Of a DNA stretch of 64,000 bases, positions 40,651-48,096 are shown in pieces. Origin of the DNA: Litorimonas sp947503715 (GTDB taxonomy: Bacteria > Pseudomonadota > Alphaproteobacteria > Caulobacterales > Maricaulaceae); the NCBI RefSeq assembly GCF_050271975.1, contig NZ_CP189850.1, forward strand, positions 2,046,001 to 2,110,000. The letters run 5' to 3'. How positions within the stretch are numbered: the first letter of the stretch is position 1; every line of letters starts with the position of its first letter. The notes beneath the pieces were generated by a model. It searched no databases, was not told where the DNA came from, and saw only the letters and a list, made by a program, of their open reading frames with translations. Made by a program: the position numbers and the translations under genes.

Positions 40651-41883
40651 CTAGCGGTACTTATGCGGACGTTGATCCGTGTTGAGCGGATTATAACGAT
40701 CACGCAGCGCGGTTATGCGTGAGTCCATCGACATGACTTCGCCGTCAATCGTGACAGCAATTGGAGCCGATGTCGCATTAAGCGGGTCCCCATCCCAAAC
40801 GACAACTGTCTCCGACTCGACACCGAACCATGAGGCAGGAACCGAGCTGATAGCGGCAAAGGCCGTACCCCAGTCCAAGCCCTCGCCAACAGCATTCCCC
40901 GCATGTTGTGCCAGCGAAGCGGGTTTGACCACGCGGAATGAAGATAGATTCGCAATCGCGTAATCGACGCCCGCTTCTTCGAGGAAGAGAACATTGTCGA
41001 TGCGCGCGCCAACAGCTTCGAAGGATGTAGGGAGATTGTGAAGCGGATCGATGATGACGCGGATATCTGCATCCGCCAATTCATCCGCCACATCCCACGC
41101 TTCTGTCGCCCCTACAACGATAATGTCGAGGTTCGGATTTTCATCTTTTAAGCGGATAATTGCAACAAGGTCTGATGCGCGGTCGGCCTGTATCATCATC
41201 GGGATGTCGCCATTGACCGCACTGCGCAGCGCATTGGCATCTTGACGCGAGAGGGCATCGCCCCCATCGGGCGCATCATTGTAACGGCGGAAGAACCCTT
41301 CCGCATCAGAAATGGCGGCGCGAAGTTGCGCCATAGCGGCCGCGCGGGATCCGCCTGCGCGTGCGCCGCCGGCTTCCCCAAGTGAGAGAAAGACAAAGGC
41401 GTCTTCGATCAGCACAGAGTCAAATTCACCTGTCAGAGAGATAACCGCTCCCGTTCCAGCAAAAATACTTCCACTTGATGTACCGGGCGCAACCACGGCA
41501 TGGGTTACACCGCGTCCACGCGTATTGGCGATATAGGGTGAGCGAGGATTGAAACTGTCAGCGGCGCGTTCGGACACGGATGTCGGCGCATCTTCCGCGC
41601 TAATATCGTTTCCACGACCGGCAGATCCGAGATCGGTAAGACCGAGGGTCGACATGGGCGCAAACAGGCCGGGTGTGACCCAGGCACCGGAGACAGTCTC
41701 GGCACCTTGTGGAGCCGTGAGATTTGCGCCCTCTTGGACAATCGCGCCATCCGCCCAAATAATATCTGACGTGACGCGCTGACCTTTGGCATCAACGATG
41801 GTCGCGTCGTCCAAAAAAACTGTCTGCGCAGAGGCGGCAGGGGCGAAGAATGCTATGGCACTGGCGAGTAGAAGCGCTCTCAT
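40651..41883 (-). CDS. Exported amidohydrolase-like protein lacking metal ligands
   Basis: A 410-residue protein with a signal peptide (MRALLLASAIAFFAPAASAQ). The amidohydrolase fold is visible in the N-terminal beta domain and in GAWVTPGLFAPMSTLG, where the usual HxH metal site is replaced by AxM. Later histidine ligands are also missing. It is therefore probably a catalytically dead or altered partner of the intact amidohydrolase encoded immediately upstream, with which it overlaps by ATGA. A periplasmic heteromer is inferred. Confidence 0.8.
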   Translation of the reverse strand: MRALLLASAIAFFAPAASAQTVFLDDATIVDAKGQRVTSDIIWADGAIVQEGANLTAPQGAETVSGAWVTPGLFAPMSTLGLTDLGSAGRGNDISAEDAPTSVSERAADSFNPRSPYIANTRGRGVTHAVVAPGTSSGSIFAGTGAVISLTGEFDSVLIEDAFVFLSLGEAGGARAGGSRAAAMAQLRAAISDAEGFFRRYNDAPDGGDALSRQDANALRSAVNGDIPMMIQADRASDLVAIIRLKDENPNLDIIVVGATEAWDVADELADADIRVIIDPLHNLPTSFEAVGARIDNVLFLEEAGVDYAIANLSSFRVVKPASLAQHAGNAVGEGLDWGTAFAAISSVPASWFGVESETVVVWDGDPLNATSAPIAVTIDGEVMSMDSRITALRDRYNPLNTDQRPHKYR

Positions 41884-43241
41884 CGGACACCCTCCGAAAG
41901 ATCGGCATGGCCGAGGCGGAAATCACTTTTCGGTTTTAGGCCGGTTTCTCGGTCATATAGGATGGCCCCGTCAATCATGACCTTATCGGGTCTAGCGTAG
42001 GCACTGAACGGATCGCCATTCCACACAACAATATCGGCGCGTTTTCCAGCTTCCAGTGTGCCCGTTTCATCGAGAATGCCGAGCGCTTTGGCGGGGTTTG
42101 TGGATAGCCATTGCCACGCTTCAGCTTTGGAAATATCCAGTCCCGCGCGGTTGCCATCAGACCATGTCTTCGCAACTTCCTGATTCAGGCGCTGCACATT
42201 ATTTTCGTCATCAGAATGGATCATCGCGCAGGCCCCAGCCGCATGGACGAAGGGCACATTCTCGCGAATATAGTCATAGCTTTCCATTTTGAACGAACCC
42301 CAATCCGCCCACATCGCGGAGCAGACATCGTTATCAGCGAGGATGTCACCGATTTTATAGGATTCGACGGCGTGGTGGAATGTCGTGACCTTGTAATCAA
42401 ACTCCTTCGCGATATCGAGAATTTGGACCATTTCATCCGCGCGGTAGCAATGCATGTTGACGAGGATTTTGCCGTCCAGAACATCGGCCAGCGTTTCGAG
42501 TTGCAGGTCGCGTTTATAGTCGCCGCCCTTATCCCGTTTGGCCTTATATTCCGCCGCCTTTATCCAGTTTTTGCGATAACCCGCCACATTACCCATACGT
42601 GAGGCAGGACCGCCTTTCGCACCGTAGACGCGTTTCGGATTTTCGCCGCAGGCCATTTTGAGTGTTTCCGGCGCATCCGGGAACTTCATCCCTTGCACAG
42701 TGCGTGAAGGGACATTGCGAAGGGTCACACCCTTGCCGCCAAAGAGGTTGGCCGAACCGGGTAGAATGTGAAGGGTCGTTACACCGCCTTGCAGCGCTTC
42801 GTCAAAGCCCGGATCCTGTGGCCAGACACCGTGTTCGGCATCGACTTCGGATGTGATCGGGCTGGTCGCTTCATTCCCGTCACCATGGGCGCGGACACTT
42901 GGTGTAGGGTAATTGCCGAGATGTGAATGGATATCAATAATACCGGGCGTTACGAAACGTCCCTCTACATCAATCTCCGTTGCGTCATCCGGAACCTCGC
43001 CCGTGCCGACAAAAGCAATTTTCCCATCTGCGACGAGCAGGTCACCCTCGCGAATTTCTTTGCTTACCCCGTCAATCAGTTTCGCGTTTTTCAGTAGAAC
43101 CGTATTGGAGGGTTGCGGTGAATAAGTGCTAGGGAAGGCCAAGGCCTTATCAGATTTTTCAGCTGCCTTGTTTTCAGATGCCGGTTGACAGGCGGCCAAT
43201 GCGGCGAGTGTGAGGGTCAGAGGAACGAGATAATTTTTCAT
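41880..43241 (-). CDS. Lipoprotein amidohydrolase (imidazolonepropionase-like)
   Basis: A protein of 453 residues with a lipoprotein signal: MKNYLVPLTLTLAALAACQ, lipobox LAAC. The amidohydrolase domain has intact ligand motifs: DIHSHLG (HxH), NMHCYRADE, FHHAVE and IHSDDE. The substrate is unknown; relatives include prolidase- and imidazolonepropionase-like enzymes. The ATG at 43241 begins the lipoprotein signal; upstream in-frame codons are ignored. It forms a pair with the degenerate amidohydrolase downstream. The upstream gene aat is 31 bp away. Confidence 0.87.
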   Translation of the reverse strand: MKNYLVPLTLTLAALAACQPASENKAAEKSDKALAFPSTYSPQPSNTVLLKNAKLIDGVSKEIREGDLLVADGKIAFVGTGEVPDDATEIDVEGRFVTPGIIDIHSHLGNYPTPSVRAHGDGNEATSPITSEVDAEHGVWPQDPGFDEALQGGVTTLHILPGSANLFGGKGVTLRNVPSRTVQGMKFPDAPETLKMACGENPKRVYGAKGGPASRMGNVAGYRKNWIKAAEYKAKRDKGGDYKRDLQLETLADVLDGKILVNMHCYRADEMVQILDIAKEFDYKVTTFHHAVESYKIGDILADNDVCSAMWADWGSFKMESYDYIRENVPFVHAAGACAMIHSDDENNVQRLNQEVAKTWSDGNRAGLDISKAEAWQWLSTNPAKALGILDETGTLEAGKRADIVVWNGDPFSAYARPDKVMIDGAILYDRETGLKPKSDFRLGHADLSEGVR

Positions 43242-43272
43242 GATTCCGTCATGTTCAATCAAAAGCCCCGCG

Positions 43273-43860
43273 TCAATCGAAACGCGCCTCAACTGCGAGC
43301 GCTTTTTTCAACTTTTCTTGATATGTGTCGCGCGGAATTTCAATTGCCCCGAGTGAGGCGAGGTGATCGGTGATGAATTGGGTGTCCAGAAGAACAAAAC
43401 CTCGCTTATTGAGATGTTCGACGAGGTGTATCAGGGCGAATTTCGACGCATTGGTGGCGCGACTAAACATGCTCTCGCCAAAAAATGCGCCGCCCTGACT
43501 GACGCCGTAGAGCCCGCCGACGAGTTGCTTGCCCTGCCAGACTTCGACACTATGGGCTTCGCCGCGATGGTGAAGGATCGTGTAGAGGCCCTCAATGCCG
43601 TGACTGATCCATGTGTTCTCCCGTGCTTCGGCGCAGGCTTTGATCACGGCGGGAAAGTCAGTATTTAATGTGACGCGCAAATCTGTTTGCCGCCGGAATT
43701 TCCGCATGGATTTGGAAATGTGCAAAGCGTCCAGAGGGAGAATTCCGCGCATTTCAGGATCAACCAAGAAGAGCCTTTCATCCGTGCGGTCATCCGACAT
43801 CGGGAAGATGCCGTGACGATAGCACTTGATGAGCGCGTCCGGCCCGAAGCCTTGTTCCAT
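43273..43860 (-). CDS. aat: Leucyl/phenylalanyl-tRNA-protein transferase
   Basis: Adds Leu or Phe from aminoacyl-tRNA to N-terminal Arg/Lys of proteins, marking them for ClpAP (N-degron pathway). The 195-residue length is a bit below E. coli Aat (234), as usual in alphaproteobacteria. Signature parts are YRHGIFPMSD, the GGLYGVSQGGAFFGESMFS core and LLDTQFITDHLASLGAIEI. Only one base separates it from crtZ, so it is read with the carotenoid genes. Confidence 0.93.
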   Translation of the reverse strand: MEQGFGPDALIKCYRHGIFPMSDDRTDERLFLVDPEMRGILPLDALHISKSMRKFRRQTDLRVTLNTDFPAVIKACAEARENTWISHGIEGLYTILHHRGEAHSVEVWQGKQLVGGLYGVSQGGAFFGESMFSRATNASKFALIHLVEHLNKRGFVLLDTQFITDHLASLGAIEIPRDTYQEKLKKALAVEARFD

Positions 43861-43861
43861 C

Positions 43862-44365
43862 TTATTCAGCTTGATCCGATTGCAGGGGCTGTCCGGTCTT
43901 CGCCATATTTGCCTTAAGCTTGGCTTTCAATTTCCGGACATCTTCGGCCCAGATGAACCCGAAACTGACGCAACCGTCTTTTGTATGCGCGGCATGGTGC
44001 AGACGATGGGCCTGCACGAGGCGTTTCATATATTTCCCGCGGGCTTTGCGCGGAAAGGGCAGGCGGCGATGGACAAGGCCGTCATGCACAACGGCATAGA
44101 GAATGCCGTAAAGTGTCAGGCCAAGCCCGACATACCAGAGCCAGCTCACGCCCATGGACCCTGCGATAAAACACCCTGCGGCGATGAAACTGAAGACAAC
44201 GGCATAGAGGTCATTCTTCTCGAAGTGCCCCTCCGTCTCGGTGTGGTGGCTCTCATGCCAGCCCCAACCCGGACCGTGCATCACATATTTATGGATGGCC
44301 CACGCGAAAATCTCCATGCCGATGACGGAGGCGATGACGATGCCAGAATTTATCAAAATACTCAC
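43862..44365 (-). CDS. crtZ: Beta-carotene 3-hydroxylase CrtZ
   Basis: A 167-residue membrane di-iron enzyme adding 3-hydroxyls to beta-ionone rings of carotenes, giving zeaxanthin, or astaxanthin together with CrtW. The histidine clusters HKYVMH, HESHH, HDGLVH and HRLHHA are complete. Three to four hydrophobic segments are visible. The start is placed at GTG 44365 overlapping the crtW stop (GTGA); another GTG 13 codons earlier lies inside crtW. Confidence 0.93.
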   Translation of the reverse strand: MSILINSGIVIASVIGMEIFAWAIHKYVMHGPGWGWHESHHTETEGHFEKNDLYAVVFSFIAAGCFIAGSMGVSWLWYVGLGLTLYGILYAVVHDGLVHRRLPFPRKARGKYMKRLVQAHRLHHAAHTKDGCVSFGFIWAEDVRKLKAKLKANMAKTGQPLQSDQAE

Positions 44366-45087
44366 GTTATGCGCTCCCGCTTGCGCGTCGGAAGACGCCA
44401 CCACGGTTCATGCGGATAGAGATGATGTTCATGGTGATAACCGAAATGGAAACAGGAAAAGAGCGATGCGAGATAACTGAACTCATTCGTGCGAGCATTA
44501 TGCTCGTCGGGGAAGTCTTCCGCATGGCGATGGGTCAGATATGTCCCGAAATAGAAAAGCTGCATGGAGGACAGAATGGCTGGCACAGCCCACATCACAA
44601 TCGTATTGAGATAGCTCGCGCCCAGCAAAATATAGGCGACTGTAAATCCGACGAGGATCAGGACTTGCGGCCACCCAAAATAGGTCAGGAAGAACTTCGC
44701 GTACCAAGGCCAGAAAGCTCTCGGATTCGCTGCGTTAAAATCGGGGTCATCCTCTGTGCCAGAATAATCATGATGTGCGTGGTGCGCTTCTCTCATCTTG
44801 CGCCAGTTAAATCCGGCATAGACGAACAGAACGGATGTCCCGATGATCGCGTTTAGTTTTGGCCGTCCTGGCGCTAGGGAGCCATGCATCGTATCATGCG
44901 CAACAATAAACACGCCCGTGTAAAGCCAGCACTGTAGGGCGATGAGGCCAACGGTCTGCCAGATTGGGGCAGAAAGGTTATGCGCAAAGACGCTATAAAT
45001 ATGGACCGTTGCCCAGCCACCGACAATGAGGACCGCCAGAGGCAAGCCCAGATTAAAAGCTGTCTTCTGTTCAACGGCAGAGGCCAA
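44362..45087 (-). CDS. crtW: Beta-carotene ketolase CrtW
   Basis: A 241-residue membrane fatty-acid-desaturase-like di-iron enzyme adding 4-keto groups to beta-ionone rings, leading to echinenone, canthaxanthin or astaxanthin. Histidine motifs HDTMHG, HHAHHD, THRHAED and HHEHHLYPHEPWW are intact. Translation starts at TTG directly after the stop of the ABC permease gene; no ATG is available. Together with crtZ it predicts ketolated, hydroxylated xanthophylls. crtB, crtI and crtY are not in the window. Confidence 0.94.
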   Translation of the reverse strand: MASAVEQKTAFNLGLPLAVLIVGGWATVHIYSVFAHNLSAPIWQTVGLIALQCWLYTGVFIVAHDTMHGSLAPGRPKLNAIIGTSVLFVYAGFNWRKMREAHHAHHDYSGTEDDPDFNAANPRAFWPWYAKFFLTYFGWPQVLILVGFTVAYILLGASYLNTIVMWAVPAILSSMQLFYFGTYLTHRHAEDFPDEHNARTNEFSYLASLFSCFHFGYHHEHHLYPHEPWWRLPTRKRERIT

Positions 45088-46182
45088 TCAAACTCTCCTC
45101 ATCTTGTGCGAGATAAATGCGGCAAGTGCGAGCAGTATTGCTGCACATCCAAATAGTACACACCAGACGATTAACAGGTCGATGACGGATTGTCCCCGTG
45201 CCAAAATGCCATAGAAGGCCTCAATCGACCAATAGTTTGGTGTGGCAATCCCGATTTGCTGCAACCAACCCGGCATCATAAAACGTGGGACCATCGATCC
45301 ACCCACTGCAGAGAGCAATAACACGGTAAATGTACTCACCGCGTGCATCTGCGCCTGTGTCTTGCAAAGTGAGGCGACGAGGAGTGACAGTGCGGAGGCC
45401 AACATGGCCGTGCCAATACAGGCGAATAGCACGGGGCCGATATGCGACAGTATCGGAACTTCGAAAAAGATCTGTGCGACGCCGCAAATGATGGCGGCTT
45501 GGAGAAAGCCGATAAAGCTCAGAAAGACAAACTTCCCCATCAACATCCCCATCGCGCCGGAGGGCCCGACCATGAGGCGGTCGCTGATCCCGTTGCGCCG
45601 TTCCTCAATCGAAATGGCCGCGCCCTGCATGGCGGAGAAGAGCAGAAAGAGAATAGCTGTGCCCCCGATGTAATATGTGACGGATGGGTCTTTCATTATC
45701 GTTTTATCTGCATTGCCAAGTGCGGAGACAGTTTCGAACAATTCAGATGTATCTCCGCCCCGAATGGAGGCGAGATTTTGTCTAATCTGACCTTTGAGAA
45801 CATTCGCGGCAACCGTTCGGCTGGGGTCTTCGATGATGCGAATAGAGGGTGCGGACTTATCCATGATATTACCAATCAGGACGAGCCCCACATCTTCCTG
45901 CCCTAATCGAACGCGTTCTGTGACGTCCGCAGATGTCCAGTTCTCTTCATAAGCGACTGAAATCAGATCACTGTTTTTTAAATTATCAGCAAAAACACTG
46001 GAAGCCGGACTGTCGGTATCAACTGCCATGGCAATACGCATATCCAGATTTCCGCCTGATGCGTTAGAGAATATCGCCGCAAAAACGGCAAAGATAAATC
46101 CGGGCAGGACGAAGGCCAGCAATAGCGCGCCCTTGTCCCGCCAGAGACGGAGCCACATGATTTTGAAGACGGCGCCGATCAT
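45088..46182 (-). CDS. ABC-2 type transporter permease in the carotenoid operon
   Basis: A 364-residue inner-membrane permease with one N-terminal helix (about 18-38), a large periplasmic domain (about 45-165) and five helices in the second half (from about 172). This is the ABC2_membrane_3 (YhhJ/YbhR-like) layout. It overlaps its ATPase gene by ATGA and is placed directly before crtW. Such exporters move drugs, lipids or glycans; here a hydrophobic isoprenoid-related cargo is plausible but unproven. Confidence 0.85.
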   Translation of the reverse strand: MIGAVFKIMWLRLWRDKGALLLAFVLPGFIFAVFAAIFSNASGGNLDMRIAMAVDTDSPASSVFADNLKNSDLISVAYEENWTSADVTERVRLGQEDVGLVLIGNIMDKSAPSIRIIEDPSRTVAANVLKGQIRQNLASIRGGDTSELFETVSALGNADKTIMKDPSVTYYIGGTAILFLLFSAMQGAAISIEERRNGISDRLMVGPSGAMGMLMGKFVFLSFIGFLQAAIICGVAQIFFEVPILSHIGPVLFACIGTAMLASALSLLVASLCKTQAQMHAVSTFTVLLLSAVGGSMVPRFMMPGWLQQIGIATPNYWSIEAFYGILARGQSVIDLLIVWCVLFGCAAILLALAAFISHKMRRV

Positions 46183-47138
46183 GCCGCCAGCTTTCCGGTT
46201 TTCTCGATTCTGTGCATCAAAGCGGTCAGGCCGGGACGGCGGACGCTGATTTCACGCACAAGATCGTCTTGCCCTTGTAAGGCGGTTAGGAAAGCGGAAA
46301 CAAAACTGACTTCATTCGCATCGGTCATCGCGACCCAGACTGTCGGTAATTCGCCTTGCTTAAACTCGAAAGGTTTCATCGCGGACATGACTTCGGATGC
46401 GGGCGGTGTGGCGTAGCGCACCATAACTTCGCGTTGCCCCTGAAAGCTGCGTTCTAAGAGGCGGGCCGGGGGCTCAAAGGCGAGACGTCTTCCGTCGCAC
46501 AGGACGAGGACTTTATCGCAAAGCGCTTCGGCCTGTTCCAGCTCATGGGTGATAAGGATGACGGCTTTTCCCTGTTTCGCCAATGTGCGGGCGAGGCGGT
46601 GGACCGTATCCCGCGCGGGCGCATCAATCCCCGCGGTCGGTTCGTCGAAGATGACGAGGGCGGGGTCCGTCAAAATGGCCGCCGCGACATTGATCCGGCG
46701 CTTCATCCCGCCTGACATGTCGGAGACGCGAGTGTTGGCATGTTTCGTCATTTCGACGGATTTCAAGGCTTTAGCGATGGCGTCTTTGTCTTTCAGCCCG
46801 AGCAACCGTCCCATGACCTGCAAATTCTCGCGGGCCGTCAGATGGGCGTAGAGCCCTATATCCTGCGGCACGAGGGCGATATGGCGGCGGCGGTCCGTGC
46901 CGCGGTGCAAGGCTGTGTCCGAGACGGAGAGTTGGCCTTTCACATCCACTCGCCCGCACAGTGCCTTGATAAAGCTTGTTTTTCCGGCTCCATTCGGGCC
47001 AATCACACCGACGAGTTCGCCTGGCGCTATGTCGACGCTCAACCCGTCCAAAGCCGTGTGTTTGCCATAGCGGACCGTCAGGTCTTTCGCTTGCAGGATG
47101 GGCGTTCTGGACTGAATATCAGGCGCGGAGAAAGGCAA
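46179..47138 (-). CDS. ABC transporter ATP-binding protein in the carotenoid operon
   Basis: A 319-residue ATPase for the permease encoded next. Walker A GPNGAGKTS (about 46-54), Q-loop in LVPQDIGLY, signature MSGGMKRR, Walker B LVIFDEPTAG and the H-loop ITHEL are present. A C-terminal extension (about 225-315) is typical of ABC-2/CcmA-like exporters. The start is TTG overlapping the end of crtE by 20 bases, with no other in-frame start. The overlap argues strongly for one transcript. Confidence 0.9.
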   Translation of the reverse strand: MPFSAPDIQSRTPILQAKDLTVRYGKHTALDGLSVDIAPGELVGVIGPNGAGKTSFIKALCGRVDVKGQLSVSDTALHRGTDRRRHIALVPQDIGLYAHLTARENLQVMGRLLGLKDKDAIAKALKSVEMTKHANTRVSDMSGGMKRRINVAAAILTDPALVIFDEPTAGIDAPARDTVHRLARTLAKQGKAVILITHELEQAEALCDKVLVLCDGRRLAFEPPARLLERSFQGQREVMVRYATPPASEVMSAMKPFEFKQGELPTVWVAMTDANEVSFVSAFLTALQGQDDLVREISVRRPGLTALMHRIEKTGKLAA

Positions 47139-48033
47139 ACTGATGGTCCAGAATAGCGGTCAGCGTGTCGAGATTACTCAATTCCGCGCGTTTCAGCGCG
47201 GCTTTGGCAGAGGCGAGATAGTCGTTCAATTTTGCTTTGGATGCTTCTGATCCCGCCACAGCCAGAATGGTCGCCTTGCCAATATCGCGGCCCACAGATT
47301 TCTCGGCTTCGTCATCACTCATGACCGAGTCCTTCACATCATCCAGCAACTGGAAAGCGAGGCCGAGATGATAGGAAAAGTCTTTCAACGCCGCGCGTTG
47401 CGAGGCGTGCATGCCGGAGAGTATGGCCGCGGACTCAACGCTGAAATCGAACAATGCGCCCGTCTTCAATGTGTTCAACCGTTCAATCTCGGCAATGCTC
47501 GCGCTTTGGTCCGTATTGGCGAGGTCGGCCATTTGTCCGGCGATGAGGCCTTTGGACCCGACGGCGTAAGACAGCAGGTCGATCATCTCGACGCGGGCTT
47601 CCGGCGTGACGGCATCCAATCGCGAAAGTACGCCGAACGCGCGGTTGAGCAAGGCCGTCGCGGACAGGATCGCCGTGCTTTCATCAAAAGCAATATGCGT
47701 TGTGGGTTGGTTTCTGCGCAATTCCGCATCATCCATACAGGGCAAGTCGTCGAGAATGAGTGAGGCTGCATGGACCATTTCCGCGACACAGCCCGTCGAG
47801 ATCGCCGCATCCAGCAGCGCGCCAGTTTCCGCGCCGCCGCCTTGTGCGATGAACACACAGAGGAGCGGGCGGAACCGCTTGCCGGGGGAGAGCAGGGCGT
47901 GGCGTTGCGCTTCATGCAATCGAGCGGGCCAAGTCTGTCCGGAGGGCACGACATCCGAAAGTCTTGCCTCGATCAACCGACGCATGGTTACGACGCTGTC
48001 TTCAATCGAATTCTGTGTGAGGGGTATGGCCAA
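47119..48033 (-). CDS. crtE: Polyprenyl diphosphate synthase, probably GGPP synthase CrtE
   Basis: A 304-residue trans-prenyltransferase condensing isopentenyl diphosphate with allylic diphosphates. The first Asp-rich motif is DDLPCMDD, the extended form of short-chain synthases, and the second is DDVKD; GKRFRP near residue 53 binds IPP. The linked crtW/crtZ favours geranylgeranyl diphosphate as product, though farnesyl diphosphate (IspA) is possible. The start is taken as TTG 48033; ATG 47985 would remove 16 residues. It is the promoter-proximal gene of the run. Confidence 0.87.
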   Translation of the reverse strand: MAIPLTQNSIEDSVVTMRRLIEARLSDVVPSGQTWPARLHEAQRHALLSPGKRFRPLLCVFIAQGGGAETGALLDAAISTGCVAEMVHAASLILDDLPCMDDAELRRNQPTTHIAFDESTAILSATALLNRAFGVLSRLDAVTPEARVEMIDLLSYAVGSKGLIAGQMADLANTDQSASIAEIERLNTLKTGALFDFSVESAAILSGMHASQRAALKDFSYHLGLAFQLLDDVKDSVMSDDEAEKSVGRDIGKATILAVAGSEASKAKLNDYLASAKAALKRAELSNLDTLTAILDHQFAFLRA

Positions 48034-48096
48034 CGATTTGTCCCGAACGAAAAGAGTCGTGCATCTTTTGGCACACTCAAGGGGCGTGTGAAAGGC

